Shown: positions 59,801 through 63,100, counted from the stretch's first letter. The stretch is DNA of 64,000 nucleotides from Diphasiastrum complanatum (GCA_029204225.1 CM055108.1:6975822-7039821), one strand, 5' to 3'. Made by a program: numbers and translations. Notes: generated from the letters alone by a model not told the origin.

Positions 59801-61643
59801 AACTATTGGAACAAGTTTTGGAAACAAACTTTTATATCTCCTTGGTGAATCATAAAATTCAGGATCTCTCCATCTTTTGTTGTGACATCCCAGTAAACAC
59901 CAAAGTCGTCTACTCCACTAGGAAGTAATGGATCCTCCCAAGCTCTTGAGAACATGGTACAACCCCAGACATGAAGGCCCCAGTCGGCATAATCTCCATG
60001 TTTCCTACAGAATAATATGGAAATGTTTCACAATTGTCAACTGGACTTCACTGATACACCAAGTATTCACTTCAAAGATTTAGAAGCAACATCTCAGCAA
60101 GTGGCTGTTTCACAATCCAGACATCCCTGATAGAACACGTATTCACTCAAAGATTTAAAAAAAGTAAACTGTGTCTCTCATGTCCAAACCTCATGACTTC
60201 CCCTAACTTGGTGCTAACTAGAGATTATCCTAGAAAAGGATCTAATCAGTCTGTACTTCTAATTCTATGTCTCTCAGGGAGCTAGTCCCAGCTCAGTAGA
60301 TTCGGCTTGAGTTTCAGGCCCTCTTCTTCCAATGTCAGTTGTAAGAAAATTCCTAGATTGAAGTTTCAGGCCCTCTTCTTCCAGTGTCAGTTGTAAGAAT
60401 TCCTAGTTCGACTAGCACAGTAGCTTAAGAAGTCCTCTAAGAATGTCTGTGGACCCCAAACAAGAAAAACCCGTCAAAAGATGTCCAGGCATTGTGAAAT
60501 GCACGAAGAGAACAGGGGGGCATGCAAATACCTGGAACTAGCTTTGGTAACGTGCATGCAAAACGGCAAAATCACGAAACAAACACAAAAAGTGCTTGCC
60601 ACTGTTAAGCACACCTAAACACATGCACATATCAATGGACAAAACTGACGCAGAAAAAAAGCTCTCTTATTCCAGGTGTGTATTTCTCCTGGTTACGCAG
60701 CATCAAGTAGCATGATCATTGATTGCTGGTATATTCCTCATTGATCAGAGCCGTGAGTTTCTCTCTTATCCTCGTCCAAACAGTGATTTTTGGCATGTAA
60801 ACAGTAAGTTCTAGAAAGTGGGCCTTGAGGCCTTGCGCCAAATTCGTTTTTGTTGTTTGGGGGAACAACACGTTGGCTTGTTGACTTTTTGCGCATAAGG
60901 AACTCGCATTGAGAAAAAAAAATTAATCTATCTTCATACGCACAGCTAATTCCAGATAAAGAATCTGTTACAGAAATGATGAGCTTCTTTATGTCCTCCA
61001 CGTATGAGTACGTTCAACCCCATTTGTTGAGTGCCAATTTCGGAAGATTAAAACTTACTTCATTCGATATTGGATGTTTTACAATAAGAGAACGCAATTA
61101 AAAACACTGATTCTATCCTTATTTTAGCTCTTCTCTTGCAGACTTAAGCAGCAACCATGGTCAAAAGTTTGCTCTGCTAATGCTTGACATGCCTGAGCCA
61201 TTCAACGGCAATGGCAACCCTCAAACCCGACGACTTGGTAAGGAGCAATTCAGAATTGGAACCTGTAGACACAAACAAGCACAGAGGATGAAGGGCAACA
61301 AAATATACCGCCCCTCAACAATGGTTTCAACTGCCCAATACCTGTGGTAATGAATTCTCAAAGGTAAGATTCCTGAGGTTTCCTGCTGCGAATTGGCTGC
61401 AACGATCCCCAAGCCTCTGCTTGCATTTTCCCTTCTCGAAGCCTGGGTCTTCTGCCCTTTCCTTGCAATCAGCGAGGAATGGGTCTGCAAAGGGAATGCT
61501 GCTGTCGCATCCCATCCGCTGTAGCTCCCAGAAGAAGCCTGGCATTGTGCAGCAAGCAGCATTGATCTGCCATTGGTGGGCAGCTGACAGATCCCGTTTA
61601 CAATAACAGGAATTGAAGATTGAAGCATCATCATCCCTGGCAT
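4656..61643 (-). CDS. LDA: limit dextrinase (pullulanase-type starch debranching enzyme), exons 1-15, 3' end outside the window
   Basis: Hydrolyses alpha-1,6 branch points of starch-derived dextrins in the plastid. Fifteen exons were placed by translation and splice phase: 61643-61342, 60004-59830, 59628-59524, 57721-57586, 57336-57284, 25713-25605, 22579-22443, 22199-22000, 21797-21648, 10750-10690, 8579-8459, 7148-7058, 6963-6870, 5042-4947, 4796-4656. They join to 1971 nt (657 codons) without a stop. Order seen: N-terminal targeting region, the [10 protein letters not shown] carbohydrate-binding segment, the [10 protein letters not shown] and [11 protein letters not shown] segments, [35 protein letters not shown], and the first GH13 conserved region DVVYNH. 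All are hallmarks of plant limit dextrinases, which are about 900-960 residues. The catalytic Asp/Glu regions should lie left of base 1. All exons are open, so the gene looks functional despite some 57 kb of introns. Confidence 0.93.
4947..5042 (-). CDS. LDA: LDA exon 14: GH13 conserved region I
   Basis: 96 nt, phase 0 both sides. It encodes [20 protein letters not shown] and then [18 protein letters not shown] is the first conserved region of GH13 enzymes; its Asp and His line the active site. Confidence 0.97.
5043..6869 (-). other. LDA intron 13
   Basis: 1,827 nt. Contains the short tandem duplication at 6641-6728. No transposon is recognisable in the rest. Confidence 0.7.
6641..6728. repeat. 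about 45-bp tandem duplication
   Basis: Two copies of ATTTCTCCTGCCC-ACCTGGACCA followed by AT-ATGAA-TCAC. Confidence 0.85.
6870..6963 (-). CDS. LDA: LDA exon 13
   Basis: 94 nt, phase 2 in and phase 0 out. It encodes [13 protein letters not shown] and then [14 protein letters not shown], the substrate-groove segment (family: YNPVVWGVPKGSYASNPDG and EYR-MVQ). Donor GTGCAG/gtttac. Confidence 0.96.
7058..7148 (-). CDS. LDA: LDA exon 12
   Basis: 91 nt, phase 1 in and phase 2 out. It encodes [20 protein letters not shown] and then [11 protein letters not shown] (family: LPPGSDLQQAAIVAIQEEDPYNWG). Only 94 nt of intron separate it from exon 13. Confidence 0.96.
7149..8458 (-). other. LDA intron 11
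   Basis: 1,310 nt of AT-rich intron sequence. Apart from the 68-bp tandem duplication at 7276-7411, nothing recognisable. Confidence 0.75.
7276..7411. repeat. 68-bp tandem duplication
   Basis: Two adjacent copies share CTGGCTATTCA-ACGACAGT and AATATAACCCTTA with about seven differences. Confidence 0.9.
8459..8579 (-). CDS. LDA: LDA exon 11
   Basis: 121 nt, phase 0 in and phase 1 out. It encodes [20 protein letters not shown], then [12 protein letters not shown], equivalent to the barrel segment [23 protein letters not shown]. Acceptor CTGGCAG/AATTCG, donor TTTAG/gtgagc. Confidence 0.96.
9355..9470 (+). mobile_element. tRNA-derived SINE-like element
   Basis: A box A-like TGGCTCAACTGG (about 9366-9377) is followed about 32 bp later by a box B GGTTCGAGCCT (9409-9419). 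This is the arrangement of an internal pol III promoter, but the region does not fold into a tRNA gene. The following sequence CCCCTTGGAAACCAAGAAGCAT recurs at 57026-57047 in a second, decayed copy, showing dispersal. Confidence 0.65.
9461..10075. repeat. diverged direct duplication of about 265 bp
   Basis: 9461-9730 and 9817-10075 share TGGTGGG-AAATGCACCACT, AACTGCATGTT-GCT, ATATATCGAT and TGCAATCTTCAACTTTGTGGAG-like sequence. The product is unknown. Confidence 0.75.
10690..10750 (-). CDS. LDA: LDA exon 10 (61 nt)
   Basis: Phase 2 in and phase 0 out. It encodes [20 protein letters not shown]. Joined to exon 9 it gives HVRDFSAFDQTV, matching the family's HIRDFSAHDSTV, and then the G-Y-AFT motif. 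Confidence 0.9.
11633..12095 (-). repeat. copia 3' LTR
   Basis: Reads TGTTAGAAATAAATG ... CTTTCCTACA on the minus strand. It is nearly the same as 16786-17242 but carries a longer (GA)n run, about 11721-11772, which is short (about 20 bp) in the other LTR. A purine-rich tract (AAGGAGGG) adjoins it inside the element. Confidence 0.92.
12120..13128 (-). pseudogene. copia RT 3' end and RNase H, RT core deleted
   Basis: The product runs from the RT entry ([19 protein letters not shown]) straight into [12 protein letters not shown], omitting about 190 residues that normally carry the YVDD active site. It then continues through [29 protein letters not shown] (RNase H), and after a frameshift [13 protein letters not shown] and [17 protein letters not shown]. 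Confidence 0.88.
13581..15126 (-). pseudogene. copia gag C-terminus, protease and integrase
   Basis: The open frame starts within gag ([20 protein letters not shown]). It carries a zinc knuckle [14 protein letters not shown], the protease motif [12 protein letters not shown], the GAG-pre-integrase [10 protein letters not shown] and [14 protein letters not shown], and the integrase core [11 protein letters not shown] through [13 protein letters not shown]. The second catalytic position reads TNRGGEY where active integrases have Asp, so catalysis should be lost. Downstream (13151-13417) the integrase tail continues in another frame. Confidence 0.9.
15132..15574 (+). mobile_element. 443-bp solo LTR with AGTT...AACT ends
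   Basis: Flanked by a perfect 5-bp target duplication GGTAA (15127-15131 and 15575-15579). Removing the insert and one GGTAA restores the copia gag reading (NSLP joined to [10 protein letters not shown]), which fixes both ends exactly. The termini are AGTTATGG and CCTAACT rather than TG...CA. Related to the LTR at 1929. Confidence 0.8.
15580..16056 (-). pseudogene. copia gag N-terminal (UBN2-type) part
   Basis: Starts [20 protein letters not shown] with LWDLFNG. It then has an inserted Ser/Pro-rich stretch, [30 protein letters not shown], and [12 protein letters not shown]. Typical Ty1/copia gag. It continues past a stop into [18 protein letters not shown] before the solo LTR. Confidence 0.85.
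16060..16770 (-). other. copia 5' leader
   Basis: Untranslated leader between primer site and gag. It contains repeated GGGCGCCCT-type motifs (about 16457 and 16542, with a GGGTGCC variant near 16613) but no open frame of note. Confidence 0.6.
16771..16785 (-). other. copia primer-binding site
   Basis: Minus strand TGGTATCAGAGCTAC follows the LTR end CCTACA directly; it matches initiator methionine tRNA. Confidence 0.93.
16786..17242 (-). repeat. copia 5' LTR
   Basis: TGTTACAAATAAATG ... CTTTCCTACA on the minus strand, paired with 11633-12095. Small indels and a shorter (GA)n separate the two. Confidence 0.92.
17441..18240 (-). pseudogene. Ty3 gag fragment fused to an RT fragment
   Basis: Minus strand: gag ([10 protein letters not shown]-like sequence) leads to a decayed zinc knuckle [15 protein letters not shown] with Asn in place of the His. 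A deletion then joins it to an RT end resembling [21 protein letters not shown]. The same RT segment is at 42867-43490, so both belong to one family. Confidence 0.75.
18372..18540. repeat. about 80-bp duplication
   Basis: TACTCTATATATACTAGCAC through GGTGT-ACCTCTTAC occurs at 18372-18450 and 18463-18540 with a few differences. Confidence 0.93.
18840..20755. repeat. diverged direct repeats flanking a solo LTR
   Basis: About 18840-19140 and 20420-20755 share AGGAGC-AGAAATCA-GCAAGA, TTTTGCATGTTAGAGGGAGC and TCTCAATCAAAAGTTC. They may be old LTR or leader sequence of the neighbouring Ty3 remnant; the family is not established. Confidence 0.65.
19393..19903 (-). mobile_element. solo LTR of a Ty3-type family
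   Basis: Minus strand starts TGTCATGCCCATGATTGG. Over most of its length it matches the 3' LTR at 32058-32560 (shared GTGTCCACGCTAG, TTAATTGTGACTATA, ACTACTAGTGGTGCATGGGC). The far end is inferred (ACCCAACA), and no clean target duplication was seen. Confidence 0.75.
20756..21560. other. unassigned intron segment
   Basis: Minus-strand translations give short broken peptides such as [20 protein letters not shown] that look protein-like but match no family I recognise. Possibly a decayed element. Confidence 0.3.
21648..21797 (-). CDS. LDA: LDA exon 9
   Basis: 150 nt, phase 2 in and out. It encodes [27 protein letters not shown] and [13 protein letters not shown], the entry into the GH13 barrel (family: ISIYELHIRDFS). 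Donor TTCAG/gtctct opens a 10.9-kb intron. Confidence 0.95.
22000..22199 (-). CDS. LDA: LDA exon 8
   Basis: 200 nt, phase 0 in and phase 2 out. It encodes [20 protein letters not shown], then [12 protein letters not shown] and NDPYSRG, corresponding to the family's [22 protein letters not shown] and TDPYARG. Acceptor ATGCAG/AATGTC, donor GAGG/gtatga. Confidence 0.95.
22443..22579 (-). CDS. LDA: LDA exon 7
   Basis: 137 nt, phase 1 in and phase 0 out. It encodes [20 protein letters not shown] and then [10 protein letters not shown], near-diagnostic limit dextrinase/pullulanase segments. WAPTAQ marks the CBM48-type domain. Donor GCTCAA/gtatgt. Confidence 0.95.
23743..24188 (+). mobile_element. 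copia-type solo LTR with a perfect target duplication
   Basis: TGTTAGAAGTAATAAATG ... TTTCCTACA, flanked on both sides by ACCTT (23738-23742 and 24189-24193). It shares GGTTACTTTGACCCAAAAGG and GTGTAACCATGGGT with the copia LTRs at 11633 and 16786, but is clearly diverged from them. Confidence 0.92.
24409..25462. repeat. about 470-bp direct duplication, period about 600 bp
   Basis: Copies at about 24409-24885 and 25006-25462 share long runs, including the (A)n after TTTGACCTG and GACCTCGAGGAGAGGAAAAG. The second copy lacks about 24 bp. The spacer contains a 12-C run at 24991-25002. Confidence 0.92.
25605..25713 (-). CDS. LDA: LDA exon 6
   Basis: 109 nt, phase 0 in and phase 1 out. It encodes [17 protein letters not shown] and then [13 protein letters not shown], matching the family's EKFPHI--YRAF-VP and LLK-QLAVA segments. 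Donor GATG/gtaagc. Confidence 0.9.
26300..27098 (+). pseudogene. LINE reverse transcriptase relic
   Basis: Broken frames resemble the complete LINE at 33370-38264: [13 protein letters not shown], then [19 protein letters not shown] and YLGVLFRDP. Several stops and frameshifts. It ends abruptly at about 27098 against an LTR element in the opposite orientation. Confidence 0.8.
27099..27550 (-). pseudogene. gag N-terminus of the truncated element
   Basis: [20 protein letters not shown], then a Pro-rich linker, [20 protein letters not shown], and [28 protein letters not shown] and [13 protein letters not shown], the gag core of Ty3-type elements. ATG at about 27550; it is cut off at 27099. Confidence 0.8.
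28351..28363 (-). other. primer-binding site
   Basis: Minus strand TGGTATCAGAGCC, two bases inside the LTR end ...TGACA. Confidence 0.92.
28366..28817 (-). repeat. LTR of the truncated element
   Basis: Minus strand TGTTAGAGTCCAGTTATGAC ... CTTATGACA, 452 bp and GC-rich. The ends are set by TG...CA and the adjoining primer site. No partner LTR in the window. Confidence 0.75.
28818..29879 (+). pseudogene. chromovirus integrase and chromodomain
   Basis: [14 protein letters not shown]-like sequence is followed by [49 protein letters not shown] and [20 protein letters not shown]. After a frameshift near 29450 comes [19 protein letters not shown] and a chromodomain-like tail, [17 protein letters not shown]. 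This is the 3' half of a Ty3 chromovirus; integrase N-terminus, RT and gag are absent. Confidence 0.88.
29890..30630 (+). repeat. putative 3' LTR of the chromovirus
   Basis: Begins TGTTACATACC after a purine-rich GGGAGAAGGAA tract. It contains two roughly 95-bp repeats (about 29960-30155, shared CCTTGGTCGGAGGTATGGAA) and a TATA-like CTATATGAGG near 30466. The right end is not defined. Confidence 0.55.
30631..30719 (+). repeat. first 90 bp of the 19393-type LTR
   Basis: TGTCATGTCCATGACTAG through TTAATTGTGACTATA matches the start of the LTR at 32058, then similarity stops. Confidence 0.75.
30940..31951 (+). pseudogene. decayed Ty3 integrase
   Basis: Fragments include [20 protein letters not shown] (about 31065-31145), [40 protein letters not shown], and [20 protein letters not shown] with a chromo-like tail. 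Many stops. It precedes the LTR at 32058, whose internal sequence it probably was. Confidence 0.8.
32058..32560 (+). repeat. 3' LTR of the decayed Ty3 element
   Basis: Starts TGTCATTCCC after a purine tract (AAGGGGGGAAGAA). It matches the solo LTR at 19393-19903. The right end is approximate, where similarity stops after GAGGACTTTATA. Confidence 0.75.
32561..32889. other. unassigned
   Basis: No coding or repeat signal I can support between the LTR and the LINE fragment. Confidence 0.5.
32890..33309 (+). mobile_element. LINE 3'-end fragment (older copy)
   Basis: [20 protein letters not shown] aligns with the C-terminus of the LINE ORF2 next door. The end ...TTTGTCTTATAGGCA, AAAGACAATAATAAAG, then (CT)n, corresponds to the LINE 3' end at 38190-38264. 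The intact LINE starts just after this copy's CT tail. Confidence 0.8.
33310..33369. repeat. (CT)n microsatellite between two LINE copies
   Basis: About 60 bp of CT with one interruption, between the 3' end of the older LINE and the GC-rich 5' end of the younger one. Confidence 0.97.
33660..34508 (+). CDS. LINE ORF1 protein (coiled coil, RNA-binding type)
   Basis: 282 residues from ATG 33660 to TAG 34508. Residues about 30-140 are strongly heptad-like ([47 protein letters not shown]), i.e. a coiled coil. The C-terminal 120 residues ([55 protein letters not shown]) resemble the RRM plus C-terminal domain layout of L1-type ORF1 proteins that coat element RNA. No CCHC knuckle. The assignment rests on architecture and position, not on close identity. 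The stop is in the same frame as ORF2. Confidence 0.8.
   Translation: MEEPSSVIETSDIPVNMAAIDYTPSKPTESLFAYDLSFIRQEILGLKKQLHLFEAENSKLAKDLFGVTERVEQLEQENIYLKQRIAEKSALEETSNKINSLEKQVEETKTWAALFKPDDMGSKLSSLAKQVEETTSILKQGNHSQISSFPKENDLETVLGEQARRAKKAFNIRVRGIANGGKPLEEATDLLISKLSHVADGFDTAWRSKFDDNVLFIKFRSLSQRNAALRLRAKLKGTFIYMDDDLTNTQWLARKKNILEAKEKGQRVVFIDGKPRFFDLPQ
34509..38030 (+). pseudogene. LINE ORF2: AP-like endonuclease and reverse transcriptase, three lesions
   Basis: The endonuclease starts [11 protein letters not shown] and includes [32 protein letters not shown] and [10 protein letters not shown], the APE-type catalytic motifs. A frameshift lies near 35530-35570. RT follows: [47 protein letters not shown]. 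An in-frame TGA at 36436 (likely CGA to TGA) is followed by [20 protein letters not shown], a frameshift near 36590, then the catalytic [10 protein letters not shown] and YLGVLF. The C-terminus has CQLC-x11-H-x4-C (near 37600), as in many LINEs. The nearest in-frame ATG lies well inside the endonuclease, so translation probably depends on ORF1. Confidence 0.88.
38397..39060 (+). repeat. chromovirus 5' LTR
   Basis: TGTCACATGTACTTAGAATCC ... GTGTGCAACA. It contains repeated GACACTTGGTC-type phrases (near 38627 and 38701). Confidence 0.94.
39063..39074 (+). other. chromovirus primer-binding site
   Basis: TGGTATCAGAGC, two bases after the LTR end. Confidence 0.94.
39608..41057 (+). pseudogene. 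chromovirus gag with an internal tandem duplication
   Basis: ATG 39608 ([20 protein letters not shown]). A roughly 395-bp block is present twice (39701-40094 and 40095-40498). The first copy holds stops and a frame break. The second copy is open: [40 protein letters not shown], then a basic region and the knuckle [14 protein letters not shown]. The intact frame 40050-41057 alone would give a gag-like protein lacking the original N-terminus. Confidence 0.88.
39701..40498 (+). repeat. tandem duplication inside gag
   Basis: Both copies start TTGGAGCAAC and end GAAGACAACAGAGC, and are nearly identical between. Confidence 0.93.
41058..42179 (+). pseudogene. protease start fused to integrase end and chromodomain
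   Basis: The protease motif [14 protein letters not shown] (about 41270) is followed at about 41330 by [20 protein letters not shown] of the integrase: RT, RNase H and the integrase N-half were deleted. Then [18 protein letters not shown], a stop near 41600, [32 protein letters not shown] and a chromodomain ending [18 protein letters not shown] purine tract GAGAAGGGAAGGGA precedes the 3' LTR. Confidence 0.9.
42192..42866 (+). repeat. chromovirus 3' LTR
   Basis: TGTCAGATGTACTTAGAATCC ... GTGTGCAACA, paired with 38397-39060. It has a short insertion (ATTATTAAATTGTAA) near 42237. Confidence 0.94.
42867..43490 (-). pseudogene. Ty3 reverse transcriptase relic
   Basis: Minus strand: [49 protein letters not shown], then [18 protein letters not shown] (catalytic F-DD) and [20 protein letters not shown]. 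Frameshifts split it. Its end at 42866 is the insertion point of the chromovirus. Confidence 0.88.
43924..44020 (+). repeat. left unit 5' terminal array of GGTACC-type palindromes
   Basis: Starts CATAGGTCCCGCGG. About seven overlapping (GGTACCGCGGTACC, GGGTACCGCGGATCCC and similar) motifs lie within 90 bp. It has one more unit than the corresponding right-hand end at 56362-56428. Likely transposase-binding sites. Confidence 0.8.
44310..48628 (+). pseudogene. hAT transposase, left copy, frameshifted in exon 1
   Basis: Exons 44310-46182, 46297-46642, 46736-46897 and 47000-48628, with GT-AG introns in the same places as the right copy. One G is missing in exon 1 near 45839 (CCGG-TG here, CCGGG-TG in the right copy). 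Translation then shifts and stops at 45914, giving about 534 residues that keep the BED finger and most of the DUF659-like region but lose the dimerisation part and the tail. Otherwise almost the same sequence as the right copy, so the loss is recent. Confidence 0.88.
49152..49517 (-). CDS. small charged putative coiled-coil protein of the hAT element, left copy
   Basis: 121 residues from ATG 49517. It starts [20 protein letters not shown] and continues with a long charged helix ([20 protein letters not shown]), a Pro-rich linker ([20 protein letters not shown]), then [20 protein letters not shown] and an acidic C-terminus. It points against the transposase, with 523 bp between the two stop codons. 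Two residues differ from the right copy (Pro for Arg after RQRN; Ser for Arg in MV-ERAARR). I know no family for it. Confidence 0.7.
   Translation of the reverse strand: MAERIPPKPEGEARRKLEEDIRRHNERHRKQEADIREMLRQTRQRNPEPEPPAPAVDPVPAVELDLDEQIGMNFTRRQLIMVSERAARRRANQEAARANREAEQERQNNAPDEGEESVEDQ
49690..49920 (-). promoter_or_regulatory. candidate promoter of the small gene, left copy
   Basis: TATTTATCC at about 49691 (minus-strand GGATAAATA) lies some 175 bp upstream of the ATG. Beyond it, between about 49738 and 49920, is a roughly 76-bp unit repeated 2-3 times (shared TGATGCT-CCCCCCTGTGTTGG and CTCCCATTGG). Confidence 0.45.
50068..50169 (+). repeat. left unit 3' terminal array
   Basis: GGTACCGCCCTGGTACCGCGG, GGCGGTACCGTACCGGCGGTACC and further GGTACCGGCGGTACC units end at GGTACTATG (50169). 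Mirrored exactly at 50218-50320. Confidence 0.88.
50170..50217. other. 48-bp TA-rich spacer at the palindrome centre
   Basis: Starts ATACATATAC and ends GTATATGTAT; itself mostly self-complementary but not perfect, and differs from the outer 16-mer flanks. Confidence 0.88.
50218..50320 (-). repeat. right unit 3' terminal array
   Basis: Inverse of 50068-50169, with CATAGTACCCTCTGGTACC at the end. Confidence 0.88.
50466..50700 (+). promoter_or_regulatory. candidate promoter of the small gene, right copy
   Basis: Repeats of about 76 bp (shared CCAATGGGAGACCAACACAG and AGCATCACATGGGGGCA, about 50466-50648), then GGATAAATAGGC near 50685-50697 as a TATA box. A leader rich in GTGAGAG units runs to the ATG at 50868. 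Confidence 0.5.
50868..51233 (+). CDS. small charged putative coiled-coil protein of the hAT element, right copy
   Basis: 121 residues from ATG 50868; an upstream in-frame GTG at 50826 is a less likely start. The N-terminal half is a continuous charged helix ([32 protein letters not shown]), followed by a Pro-rich, acidic linker and a second basic helix ([20 protein letters not shown]), ending GEESVEDQ. No signal peptide or membrane segment. It is convergent with the transposase gene and kept open in both units with only two residue changes, which suggests it is a real product. It could be an accessory factor, a regulator, or a captured host fragment. Confidence 0.75.
   Translation: MAERIPPKPEGEARRKLEEDIRRHNERHRKQEADIREMLRQTRQRNREPEPPAPAVDPVPAVELDLDEQIGMNFTRRQLIMVRERAARRRANQEAARANREAEQERQNNAPDEGEESVEDQ
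51757..56076 (-). CDS. hAT transposase, right copy, intact, four exons
   Basis: Exons 56076-54203, 54088-53743, 53649-53488 and 53385-51757 join in phase to 4,011 nt (1,336 residues). Residues about 28-75: BED-type finger ([16 protein letters not shown]). Residues about 340-560: DUF659-like core with [31 protein letters not shown] and [10 protein letters not shown], giving the first two acidic residues of a hAT RNase H-like fold. Exons 2-3: [40 protein letters not shown] and [13 protein letters not shown], the hAT dimerisation region. Exon 4: acidic stretch, long Pro-rich region, two AT-hooks ([23 protein letters not shown]), acidic end. Typical hAT transposases have 600-800 residues, so the last 540 are an extension. 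Confidence 0.88.
56077..56428 (-). other. right unit 5' leader and terminal array
   Basis: Leader of about 290 bp plus GGTCCCGCGG and GGTACC palindromes at 56362-56428. Clearly diverged from the left unit's leader (44021-44309), unlike the coding region. Confidence 0.75.
56441..56872. repeat. long (TA)n/(TATG)n tract with a (GA)n end
   Basis: Over 400 bp of TA, TATG and CATA repeats, then about 20 bp of GA. It gives open frames in every direction that are not genes. Confidence 0.97.
56965..57047 (+). mobile_element. decayed SINE-like copy
   Basis: GGTTAGCTTGACATCCAAAGT, TTCTTTG-TCCCA-GTT-GAGCC and CCCCTTGGAAACCAAGAAGCAT match 9374-9440. Box B is damaged (AGTTTGAGCC). Confidence 0.65.
57284..57336 (-). 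CDS. LDA: LDA exon 5 (53 nt) with a GC donor
   Basis: Encodes [18 protein letters not shown] and joins in phase to exon 4 (Val-Glu-Gly) and exon 6 (Val-Leu-Glu-Lys-Phe-Pro). The donor reads GATGAG/gcaagt, the consensus of the rare GC-AG class, and it opens the largest intron (31,570 nt). No GT donor nearby keeps the family sequence. Confidence 0.82.
57586..57721 (-). CDS. LDA: LDA exon 4
   Basis: 136 nt, phase 0 in and phase 1 out. It encodes [18 protein letters not shown], then [17 protein letters not shown], matching the family pattern GDL-KA-AHWV---TIAW and the following beta-strand. Acceptor TTCTAG/GGTGATC, donor GAAG/gtttgt. Confidence 0.85.
57722..59523 (-). other. LDA intron 3
   Basis: 1,802 nt containing the LINE 3' fragment (58106-58960). 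The remainder shows nothing recognisable. Confidence 0.75.
58106..58960 (-). mobile_element. LINE 3'-end fragment with a (CTTT)n tail
   Basis: Minus strand: [15 protein letters not shown] aligns with [16 protein letters not shown] of the complete LINE. The end ...TTTTGTCTTATGTGCC, AAAGACATCAATAAAG, then CTTTCTT repeats (AAAG units at 58106-58150 on the plus strand) corresponds to the 3' ends at 33309 and 38264. The body is heavily mutated. Confidence 0.78.
59524..59628 (-). CDS. LDA: LDA exon 3
   Basis: 105 nt, phase 0 both sides, acceptor CCACAG/GAGAGAGC and donor CCCATG/gtaaca. It encodes [10 protein letters not shown] and [12 protein letters not shown], aligning with the family's E-WVVSG and KPDLxSLP segment between the binding domain and the next beta-domain. 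Assigned by position and motif similarity; less conserved than its neighbours. Confidence 0.78.
59830..60004 (-). CDS. LDA: LDA exon 2: N-terminal carbohydrate-binding segment
   Basis: 175 nt, phase 2 in and phase 0 out. It encodes [14 protein letters not shown], then [12 protein letters not shown] and FMIHQGDIK. This is the starch-binding N-domain seen in pullulanases, where the family has DGWGLHVWG, DDFGLFWDV and HKGD. The donor is AAAA/gtttgt. Confidence 0.9.
60005..61341 (-). other. LDA intron 1
   Basis: 1,337 nt. A 50-bp phrase (GTTTCAGGCCCTCTTCTTCC-AGTGTCAG) occurs twice at about 60313 and 60363; otherwise nothing recognisable. Confidence 0.75.
61342..61643 (-). CDS. LDA: LDA exon 1: start codon and putative chloroplast transit peptide
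   Basis: 302 nt, ending in phase 2 at a CACAG/gtattg donor. It encodes about 100 residues starting [12 protein letters not shown]. Ser, Ala, Arg and Thr are frequent and acidic residues few, as in stromal transit peptides. It ends LRIHYHR, which matches the start of the mature enzyme family (an HYHR motif) and joins in frame to KHGDYADWG of exon 2. The ATG at 61643 is the first in this frame. A second open frame through the same exon does not join exon 2 and is not used. Confidence 0.85.
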
Positions 61644-62100
61644 TGCAGAAAAGACGAGCGATGCATCACTGTTTTACACACAAATCTGACACAGAAAAAC
61701 ACAGAAACAGTGCTCATATTGCTCTCTGTTTGGTCGGGGCCCTAATGGCACGACAGATTATGGCCCCTCCCGTTCGATGCCTGCCACGTGACCGATCTCC
61801 GCCACTTGGACTCTTCTCGACGCTCATCTAGGCAAATCAGGACGATCTAACGGTGCACGCCTTCAGATCGTAGCGTGCCAATGCTGCCATTCAGGGGCGT
61901 GTACAAGTCCCGTAGCTCTGAAGGTTTCACGGGTTGCCACCTGTGACCAATTTGGCCCCCATTTCTTTTAAGCAAACTCAATATATAGTATATGGATGCA
62001 TCATGCATGTGAACGTCGGTTGACGGCTGAACTCGCCCGGCCTTGACTATACGTATCGAAGTTTTGAACCACCGAGGCAGCGTTTGGGAAACCTTTTTTG
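61644..62100 (-). promoter_or_regulatory. candidate LDA promoter and 5' leader
   Basis: Upstream of the ATG on the minus strand lie a perfect G-box CACGTG (61785-61790, flanked GCCACGTGAC), a TATA-like stretch ATATATA at about 61981-61987, and an RY-type CATGCATG at 62002-62009. G-boxes are bound by bZIP/bHLH factors and RY motifs by B3 factors. The transcription start is unknown. If the TATA-like stretch is used, the leader would be about 300 nt and the G-box would fall inside it. Confidence 0.35.
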
Positions 62101-62199
62101 GGTTCTCCTCCAAAAACCTGTATTTTTTGAACTCTTTCGATTTTCTCAAGAATGACCCTCAATACATGCCGGTTATACATTGCTTTATGACCTAAAAAA

Positions 62200-62525
62200 A
62201 CCTGCAAGTTTTCGAGCATGCCGGTTTTTGACAAAAGTTGCCGATTCCATTCCTGAACTTTGCCGGCTTTCCCGAACACTGCACCAAGGTATCAAGGAAT
62301 TAGTCCGCCAAGATCAATGTTCGAGAACCTTTTTTTCCCTCCAAAACCGATATGTGAAAAAGTTCTTCGGCCTCTCTTGCTGGTATTCTCTTACAAAACC
62401 CAAGATTTATGACATAAAATATCTTGTACAATTTTTGCCATGCCGGTTTTTGAGAAAAGATGTCGGTTCCATTCTTGAACTATGCCGGCGTTCTCGAACA
62501 TTGCTCCAAAATACTTCGAAGTTCG
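62200..62525. repeat. diverged direct repeat upstream of LDA
   Basis: About 62205-62290 and 62430-62520 share CATGCCGGTTTTTGA-AAAAG and GGTTCCATTC-TGAACT-TGCCGGC. Possibly part of a small non-autonomous element. Confidence 0.65.
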
Positions 62526-63026
62526 TAGCATTTTTGAGGACTGATATTGGACACATTGGCATCGTCTAGTTGGTTAAGAACAAGCAGATTCTGACCCATA
62601 GCAGGGATTCTAAAACATTTTTAATCTCCATCATAGATTTGCAACTGCTACATATGGTATTTGCCGTTTTTTCATCTCCACCATAGATCTGCAATTGCTA
62701 CATATGGTATTTGTCATTCAACGGTAGGCTACTTGTTGTGGCCACCCACTCCAGCGGCTCGGGGGGTGCTACAGCAAGTAGCCTGCCTCCTGATGGCGGA
62801 TATCTAGTACACAGAGATTACAATTTGCTTCTAATATCTTGTATTTTTATTGTGTCCATTGTCAGTCCATGTGGGTTTTCAAGTTTTCGGCAAGGATGGA
62901 AAAAAATTTCACACCATCATTAAAAAAATGAAAAAGATTAATTTTCATGTCACCATAAGGAACAAAAAAATCACATTTGAAACAATTAAATAGTCATGTT
63001 GTTGACTCTCTTCTCCTACATTGTTG

Positions 63027-63030
<4 letters not shown>

Positions 63031-63098
<68 letters not shown>

Positions 63099-63100
63099 CT

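Noticed and set aside
61327-61545. Alternative frame in LDA exon 1
   Set aside because: It does not join exon 2 in phase; only the frame ending LRIHYHR continues the enzyme.
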